From: Bacillus sp. J37
GTDB taxonomy: Bacteria > Bacillota > Bacilli > Bacillales > Bacillaceae
Length of the DNA stretch: 39,211 nt
Direction: 5' to 3'
Assembly: GCF_000518865.1 (NCBI RefSeq)
Contig: NZ_JAEK01000047.1
Coordinates: forward strand, 1-39,211
Positions 34,065 through 39,211 of this stretch are shown piece by piece (the stretch's first letter is position 1; every line of letters begins with the position of its first letter). The position numbers and the translations under genes were made by a program. The notes beneath the pieces are model-generated. The model had not been told where the DNA came from and did not search any database. It saw only the letters and a program-made list of their open reading frames with translations.

Positions 34065-35177
34065 ATGATGAGAGATGAGAGAATAAAAAAACTGGCCGCG
34101 GTTCTGTTAAATCACTCGGTGAAAGTGAAAAAAGGGGAAAGAGTGTTGATTAGGGGTCACTTAAATACAAAACCTCTTATAACGGAAATCATTGATCAAG
34201 CATATTCATTAGGAGCATATCCTTATGTGGAAATACTTGATGATGAGATTACACTGCATCTAGCCAAGAACTATCAAAAAGCTCAATTGGAAACACAAGC
34301 AAAATGGCAAATGCAAACATATCAAGATGTAGATGCTGTGATTGTCATTATTGGGGAAGAAAATGATGCGGAAATGGCTGAGGTTCCTGCAGAAATGCAT
34401 AAACTCCGCGGAGAAATTATGAAGCCGGTATCTGAATTCTATGTAAATCATCGTAAGTGGGTGCTGTTGAATTATCCGACAAAGGGATTAGCTCAGAAAG
34501 CAGGAATGAGCACTAGTTCCTTTGAAGATTATTTATTTGATGTGTGCACAGTTGATTATGACAAAATGGCAAGCGCTGCCGAGCCCTTAAAAGAATTAAT
34601 GGAAGAAACAGACCGTGTAAGAATTACAGGACCTGGTACCGATTTGCGGTTCTCGATCAAAGGTATTCCAGTGATTCCATGTACGGGTGAGGCAAATGTA
34701 CCTGATGGCGAAATCTTTACGGCCCCGATCAAAGATTCGGTTAATGGAACAATTTCCTTTAACACACCTTGTCCTTATCACGGAATTACATTCCGCGATG
34801 TAAAACTTACGTTTGAAAATGGAAAAATTGTTGATGCGGTTTCAGATCAAACCGAAAAATTGAATGAAATACTGGATACTGATGAGGGTGCAAGATATAT
34901 TGGTGAATTTGCATTAGGGTTCCATCCTTATATTGAAGAGCCGATCGGTGATATCTTGTTTGATGAAAAGATTTGCGGAAGCTTTCATTTTACACCTGGT
35001 GAAGCATATGAAGAAGCTAATAATGGAAACAAATCGGCAATCCATTGGGATATGGTGTTAATTCAAAGACCTGAGTATGGCGGGGGAGAAATTTATTTTG
35101 ATGATGTGCTTGTTCGAAAAGACGGCCAATTTGTTCTTCCAGAGCTAAAGGGCTTAAACCAGGAAAATCTTAAGTAA
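34065..35177 (+). CDS. M29-family aminopeptidase (AmpS-like)
   Basis: A 370-residue thermophilic-aminopeptidase-family (M29) protein. Metal-ligand segments visible are TGEANVPDGEIFTAP (Glu and Asp), ALGFHPYIEEPIGDILFDEK, and GSFHFTPG with a later SAIHWDMVL (His residues). The family removes N-terminal residues from peptides in the cytosol, using two cobalt or zinc ions. ATG with AGAAGGTGTC upstream; it starts 15 bases after bcp, so the two are probably one transcript. A terminator lies about 110 bases downstream. Confidence 0.87.
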   Translation: MMRDERIKKLAAVLLNHSVKVKKGERVLIRGHLNTKPLITEIIDQAYSLGAYPYVEILDDEITLHLAKNYQKAQLETQAKWQMQTYQDVDAVIVIIGEENDAEMAEVPAEMHKLRGEIMKPVSEFYVNHRKWVLLNYPTKGLAQKAGMSTSSFEDYLFDVCTVDYDKMASAAEPLKELMEETDRVRITGPGTDLRFSIKGIPVIPCTGEANVPDGEIFTAPIKDSVNGTISFNTPCPYHGITFRDVKLTFENGKIVDAVSDQTEKLNEILDTDEGARYIGEFALGFHPYIEEPIGDILFDEKICGSFHFTPGEAYEEANNGNKSAIHWDMVLIQRPEYGGGEIYFDDVLVRKDGQFVLPELKGLNQENLK

Positions 35178-35287
35178 AATATTGAGCCTATTTTTAAAAC
35201 GTAAGGCAAACGTCCAGCCAAGTTTATAGATTGTGCGTAGATTATTAGGGAAGGCATTACCTCCTCAAATGTTAGCGCCGGATTGGA

Positions 35288-35318
35288 AGTGCGGACTAAG
35301 GTCCGCACTCTTTTTTAT
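35288..35318 (+). terminator. Terminator of bcp/aminopeptidase transcript
   Basis: AGTGCGGAC (35288-35296) pairs with GTCCGCACT (35301-35309), loop TAAG, then CTTTTTT. The 110 bases between the aminopeptidase stop codon and this stem hold nothing I recognise. Confidence 0.92.
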
Positions 35319-35469
35319 TTTAATACTTTGTATCTAGGCTTTCCTACCACAGGAGTCTCGCATATTCGTTCCAAGCAACCAAAGTAGTTTTGTGTACAGA
35401 ACATAAGGGAAACGTTTAACGAACCAATTTTTTTGAAACTTAGAATATACAAAAAAGGGGAAAATAATT

Positions 35470-36423
35470 ATGAAGGTATTATCTACAGTTAAACTACCAG
35501 AATATATGAAAGAGGATTTAAGTCGCTCTTATCCTGATGTTGTGTTTTATCATGATAAAAAAATAAATGAGGCACTTGATTTATTACCAGAGGCAGATAT
35601 TATTTTGACCTATGGAGAGGATATGACAGAGGAACATATTAACCTGGCGAAGAATCTGAAATGGATGATGGTTGCGTCTGCCGGGATTGATCAACTTCCT
35701 TTTAGTGTGCTTGAAGAGCGCGATATTTTGGTGACGAATTCAAAAGGTGTGCATGCTATTCCGATGGCTGAGTATTGTATCTCTATGATGCTCCAAGTTT
35801 CGAGACAAGCGGAAGTGTTAGCTGAAAATCAGCGATTACATAAATGGGATCGACGTGTAAGAATGGAAGAACTATACGGGAAGACAGTGCTTATTATAGG
35901 AACAGGAGCAATCGGAACTGCGACTGCAAAGCTAACTCAAGCATTCGGGATGAATGTATGGGGTGTAAATAGTGATGGAAGAGCTGTTGACCATTTTGAT
36001 AAAACATATAAAATGAGTGAAGTGAAAGACCCGTTGTCTCATGCTGATTTTGTCATTTCCGTTCTCCCAAGCACAGATCGAACAAAAGGACTACTTAATA
36101 AAGAATTCTTTCAAAATATGAAAGATCATGCTGTGTTTATCAACATTGGAAGAGGTGACGTGGTCGTCGAAAAGGAGTTAATGGATGTGCTTAAATCAAA
36201 CAATTCCATGCATGCTGTTTTAGATGTATTTGAGACAGAGCCACTACCAGCGGAGCATGAGCTTTGGGATATGAACAATGTTACGATTACACCTCATCTA
36301 TCGGGAATCACGAAAAGGTACCTACCCAGAGCGATGGAAATTTTCAAAAGCAATCTTGCTTATTATATAAGCAATGAACATAAACAGATGGAAAATAAGA
36401 TTTCATTAGGGAAAAGATATTAA
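35470..36423 (+). CDS. D-isomer-specific 2-hydroxyacid dehydrogenase
   Basis: A 317-residue NAD(P)-dependent dehydrogenase. The cofactor motif is GTGAIG (144-149); the catalytic triad is Arg228 (INIGRGDVV), Glu257 (DVFETEPLP) and His276 (TPHLSG). It has no regulatory extension, so it belongs to the phosphoglycerate-dehydrogenase-like/glyoxylate-reductase group rather than true SerA. The actual 2-keto acid is unknown. ATG preceded by AAAAAGGGGAA. A palindrome-like GGAAACGTTTAACG lies upstream at 35409-35422. Confidence 0.88.
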   Translation: MKVLSTVKLPEYMKEDLSRSYPDVVFYHDKKINEALDLLPEADIILTYGEDMTEEHINLAKNLKWMMVASAGIDQLPFSVLEERDILVTNSKGVHAIPMAEYCISMMLQVSRQAEVLAENQRLHKWDRRVRMEELYGKTVLIIGTGAIGTATAKLTQAFGMNVWGVNSDGRAVDHFDKTYKMSEVKDPLSHADFVISVLPSTDRTKGLLNKEFFQNMKDHAVFINIGRGDVVVEKELMDVLKSNNSMHAVLDVFETEPLPAEHELWDMNNVTITPHLSGITKRYLPRAMEIFKSNLAYYISNEHKQMENKISLGKRY

Positions 36424-36475
36424 ATAAGGGCATGAGTGAAAGATTGTGGTAAATAATACATTGTATAAGTAACGT

Positions 36476-36505
36476 TTGACAAAAGTCGTAGTAACAATGT
36501 ACACT
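36476..36505 (+). promoter_or_regulatory. perR: Sigma-A promoter of perR
   Basis: TTGACA (36476-36481), an 18-bp spacer and TACACT (36500-36505). The Per box starts three bases downstream, over the expected transcription start. Confidence 0.75.
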
Positions 36506-36507
36506 AA

Positions 36508-36522
36508 TTATAAACATTATAA
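36508..36522 (+). promoter_or_regulatory. perR: Per box (PerR operator) of perR
   Basis: TTATAAACATTATAA is a 7-1-7 inverted repeat differing from the PerR consensus TTATAATNATTATAA at one position. It overlaps the start site of the perR transcript, indicating autorepression that is lifted by peroxide, as in B. subtilis. Confidence 0.88.
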
Positions 36523-36557
36523 TGTAAGAATTTTTATAGAAGTGAGGTGCATGGCGG

Positions 36558-36995
36558 ATGTCTGAACATCAATTAAAGGATGCATTAGATACCCTGAAAC
36601 AAACTGGAGTGCGTATTACACCTCAACGTCATGCTATACTTGAATTCTTGGTCGATTCCATGATTCACCCTACAGCCGATGATATATATAAAGCATTAGA
36701 AGGAAAATTCCCTAATATGAGTGTTGCTACTGTTTATAACAACTTAAGGGTATTTCGTGAAGTTGGACTTGTTAAGGAATTAACGTATGGCGATGCATCT
36801 AGTCGTTTTGATTTTGTAACGTCGGATCACTATCACGTCATTTGTGAAGGTTGCGGAAAGATTGTTGATTTTTCTTATCCGGGACTTGATGAAGTTGAGG
36901 CTTTAGCTGCACATGTAACGGGTTTTAAAGTTAGTCACCACCGTATGGAAATTTACGGATTGTGCAACAGCTGTGAAAAGAAAGAAACACATTAA
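36558..36995 (+). CDS. perR: Peroxide-responsive repressor PerR
   Basis: A 145-residue Fur-family regulator, numbered like the B. subtilis protein. The regulatory metal site residues His37, Asp85, His91, His93 and Asp104 are all in place, as are the structural zinc cysteines Cys96, Cys99, Cys136 and Cys139. The winged helix has [19 protein letters not shown]. Iron-bound PerR loses DNA binding when His37 or His91 is oxidised by peroxide. ATG with GTGAGGTG upstream. Autoregulated through the Per box at 36508-36522. Followed by its own terminator. Confidence 0.97.
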   Translation: MSEHQLKDALDTLKQTGVRITPQRHAILEFLVDSMIHPTADDIYKALEGKFPNMSVATVYNNLRVFREVGLVKELTYGDASSRFDFVTSDHYHVICEGCGKIVDFSYPGLDEVEALAAHVTGFKVSHHRMEIYGLCNSCEKKETH

Positions 36996-37026
36996 AACAA
37001 GCTAGACTTTATAGCTTGTTTTTGCA
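36995..37026 (+). terminator. perR: Terminator of perR
   Basis: AAACAAGCTA (36995-37004) pairs with TAGCTTGTTT (37012-37021), followed by TTTGC. Confidence 0.9.
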
Positions 37027-37033
37027 TTGATTT

Positions 37034-37068
37034 TAAAAAAGAACGGCAGAATTTAGCCGTTCTTTTCT
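37034..37068 (-). terminator. ygzB: Terminator of ygzB
   Basis: AAAAGAACGGC pairs with GCCGTTCTTTT; T-runs on both sides allow bidirectional use. It lies just behind the ygzB stop codon. Confidence 0.9.
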
Positions 37069-37073
37069 GTGTG

Positions 37074-37427
37074 CTATTTAAGCTTCTTACGATTATAGCT
37101 TTCATCAAATTCTTTACCTTCAAGATCCTTGTCCAATGTGAGAGGTTCCTTACAGTACATACACATATCAACACGTCCTAAAATCTTTGTGTGTTTCCCG
37201 CAATTGGGACATGTTACTTGAACAGCTTTTGTAGAAAGCATACCGATCCAGAAATAAACAACCGTACTTGCGATAATCGACAGCATACCCAACATCATGA
37301 AAATCGTCATCACCCACATGTTCGTGCGGAAGAAAACACCGATATACATAATGATAAATCCAACAAAGATTAAGCTTAAAGCGAAGGTTCTTATTTTATT
37401 GATTTTACTTGTATATTTACGAGCCAT
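37074..37427 (-). CDS. ygzB: YgzB (UPF0295) membrane protein with zinc ribbon
   Basis: A 117-residue protein: a basic start ([15 protein letters not shown]), two membrane helices (about 15-37 and 42-65) and a C-terminal zinc ribbon with CPNCGK and CMYC (near residues 73 and 89). Matches the UPF0295/YgzB family, located between perR and ygxA as in B. subtilis. Function unknown. Convergent with perR. AGGAGGGC lies on the minus strand before the ATG. Confidence 0.93.
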   Translation of the reverse strand: MARKYTSKINKIRTFALSLIFVGFIIMYIGVFFRTNMWVMTIFMMLGMLSIIASTVVYFWIGMLSTKAVQVTCPNCGKHTKILGRVDMCMYCKEPLTLDKDLEGKEFDESYNRKKLK

Positions 37428-37539
37428 ACTTTGCCCTCCTAATGACGATAAATCGAGTTTAGCGCTTTCTATCCTTATGCTTTTTAATCTTATCAGAAAT
37501 GATATTTTTTTGGTACTAGTTTTAGAATAGTAGGAATAG

Positions 37540-37720
37540 AAACTCGCTTTATCCCGTTCTTAACAGGCAGTAAGACTCCGACTCCAAGATTCGAGAGAAA
37601 CAAAGATGATAACTGCTTATAAAGATCCGATAAGTCTCGCTAACCATCAGTGGAGGATGAAGAAAACTCCGATCTGATGGAAGTCTCTCTTTAATAGAAG
37701 AGGATTTTGTAAGACTGATG
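37540..37720. other. Non-coding region with hairpins ahead of ygxA
   Basis: The gap 37428-37761 has no gene. Its middle is less AT-rich than its surroundings and holds CCATCAG-T-GGAG (37644-37655) pairing CTCC-GAT-CTGATGG (37667-37680), plus recurring AAGACTC/AAGTCTC words at about 37571, 37632 and 37681. This may be a structured leader or a dispersed repeat; I do not recognise a riboswitch class. Confidence 0.45.
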
Positions 37721-37761
37721 TAGAAACATTATGAAAGCCAATATAATGGAGGATGATGTTG

Positions 37762-38634
37762 ATGGAAGATATTCTCCGTCCAATTTATCAAGAACGTGCA
37801 AGCCAACCAAATACTTTAGCAATTGTGATGATTGAAAAACGAAACCAAACTTCACCATTAACAGATAATCTTGATGTAGCTTTATTAGTCATTGTGTCAG
37901 AACTGAATCACCCTTTGTATGTAAAACATTATGAATATGATGATAAAAAAGCTTCTTTGACTGTTATGTCAAAAGATGATGTGAACAAATCCATTCTACT
38001 TGGAACAAATCGCAGAATGGTTGATTGGATTTTGAATGGAAAGGTCCTATTTGACCGAAATGAATACATAGCTGAACTAGTTGAGCGTCTGAGAACATTT
38101 CCGTTTTCGGAGAGAAAGTTAAAAATGGGGATTGAATTCTCCAAGCTGATTCGACGTTATTTAGAAGGAAAAGTATTCTTTGAATCAAATCAATTATTAG
38201 ATACATACAACCATATTGTTCATGCGCTTCATCATTTAGCGAGATTAGAAGTCATTGATAGGGGCTTTTATCCTGAAGTAACGGTTTGGAATCAGGTTAA
38301 ACAAATCGAGCCGCAAATTTATAAACTATACAAAGAGCTTATTGAAGGAGAAGAATCTCTTGAAAAAAGACTGGAGCTTTTATTCTTGGCAAGCGATTTT
38401 CTGATCCATTCAAAAACAGAAGCCGGTGCAGGCCATATTCTATCCATTATGTCTGAAAGAGACTCGTGGTACTTCCATGAGTTATATCAACATCCTGAAT
38501 TACAACATTACTCCGTGGACTTAAGTGTTTTATTGGAGTTTTTAGTAGAAAAGAAATATGTATCTATAGAAAGACAACAAACAAAAGGTAAGGGAGTTTT
38601 TCATAGAGTATATTTTGTTAATAAAAAGTGTTGA
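37762..38634 (+). CDS. ygxA: YgxA nucleotidyltransferase-like protein
   Basis: A 290-residue protein: MEDILRPIYQERA, a LDVALLVIVSEL strand region near residue 36, then a mostly helical second half (LLDTYNHIVHALHHLARLEV; LLEFLVEKKYVSIER). It matches YgxA, the gene directly before rrnD in B. subtilis. Distant likeness to nucleotidyltransferases is a family annotation; a GS...DxD motif is not evident, so activity is doubtful. The frame is open from 37753, but GGAGG at 37748-37752 fits the ATG at 37762. The stop codon TGA lies inside the -35 box of the first rRNA promoter. Confidence 0.92.
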   Translation: MEDILRPIYQERASQPNTLAIVMIEKRNQTSPLTDNLDVALLVIVSELNHPLYVKHYEYDDKKASLTVMSKDDVNKSILLGTNRRMVDWILNGKVLFDRNEYIAELVERLRTFPFSERKLKMGIEFSKLIRRYLEGKVFFESNQLLDTYNHIVHALHHLARLEVIDRGFYPEVTVWNQVKQIEPQIYKLYKELIEGEESLEKRLELLFLASDFLIHSKTEAGAGHILSIMSERDSWYFHELYQHPELQHYSVDLSVLLEFLVEKKYVSIERQQTKGKGVFHRVYFVNKKC

Positions 38635-38659
38635 CTTAGATTTTTGTAGATGTTATATT
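38631..38659 (+). promoter_or_regulatory. rRNA promoter P1
   Basis: TTGACT (38631-38636), 17-bp spacer, TATATT (38654-38659). The -35 box overlaps the ygxA stop codon. Confidence 0.88.
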
Positions 38660-38742
38660 ATTATTCGTCGCTGTTACTTATAACGCAGCGGCGATCACAT
38701 TTTGTCTCTGACTTGATTGAAAAAAGTTTTTTAAAAAAGTTG

Positions 38743-38771
38743 TTGACGATACGAGTTGGAAATGTTATATT
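38743..38771 (+). promoter_or_regulatory. rRNA promoter P2
   Basis: TTGACG (38743-38748), 17-bp spacer, TATATT (38766-38771), 112 bp downstream of P1. Tandem promoters like these are standard for Bacillus rRNA operons. Confidence 0.9.
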
Positions 38772-38803
38772 AAGAAAGTCGCTTCTGATGAAACGACATC
38801 AAA

Positions 38804-38818
38804 TGATCTTTGAAAACT
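38804..38818 (+). promoter_or_regulatory. boxA-like antitermination site in the rRNA leader
   Basis: TGATCTTTGAAAACT matches the boxA consensus of Bacillus rRNA leaders, where NusB/NusE bind to prevent early termination. Confidence 0.7.
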
Positions 38819-38905
38819 AAACAAAACCAAGCGTGCCAACGTTAATTTCGATTAACAAAAACGTACTATATAGTACAACATTTTTTTAAGAGCTATATCA
38901 AACAC

Positions 38906-39211
<306 letters not shown>

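Overview
The window is chromosomal DNA from an endospore-forming member of the Bacillaceae. From about 13.9 kb to the right end, gene content and order follow the Bacillus subtilis yfh-yga-perR-ygxA-rrn region: yfhD, yfhE, yfhF, recX, yfhH, sspK, yfhJ, yfhP, mutY, yfhS, fabL, sspE, ygaB, ygaC, ygaD, ygaE, gsaB, bcp/ygaF, perR, ygzB, ygxA, then the promoters and first 306 nt of a 16S rRNA gene. AAGGAGGTG-type ribosome binding sites, spore-protein genes and low GC agree. The genus cannot be fixed here; a Metabacillus/Bacillus-like organism is a guess from the 16S start.

Left part (1-13.7 kb), accessory. The window opens inside a group II intron (end of the maturase, domains V and VI, intron end near 306). 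Next come a yurR-like FAD oxidoreductase and a sugar-type locus: two LacI-family regulators, a ThuA-like protein, two Gfo/Idh/MocA oxidoreductases and a sugar-phosphate isomerase/epimerase-like TIM barrel. The second LacI gene and the thuA-led operon carry matching 14-bp operator-like palindromes. After that are a YwbD/RlmI-type rRNA methyltransferase, a small helical protein, a FlaR-like P-loop protein, the DEAD-box helicase YfmL and a two-PG-binding-domain amidase with a sigma-K-like promoter.

Middle part (13.7-25.4 kb). A cluster of DnaA boxes lies between the amidase and yfhD. A GNAT acetyltransferase gene has a leader containing a 67-nt tRNA-like fold, an alternative long hairpin and a hairpin covering its ribosome binding site; this is the most unusual feature I see. 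The yfh block follows, with two tiny genes (yfhE, ypzG-like), DNA repair (recX, mutY), fatty-acid synthesis (fabL) and spore proteins (sspK, sspE).

Right part (25.4-39.2 kb). ygaD/ygaE and gsaB are followed by a three-gene ABC-2 exporter, a small potassium-channel protein, the peroxiredoxin Bcp, an M29 aminopeptidase, a 2-hydroxyacid dehydrogenase, and perR with a textbook Per box, then ygzB, ygxA and tandem rRNA promoters.

Between the genes there is much repeated DNA: six copies of a modular hairpin repeat (family A) and two of a second family (B), all eight in the same orientation as the rRNA operon; two arrays with an exact 20-bp period; and one duplicated 47-bp hairpin unit.
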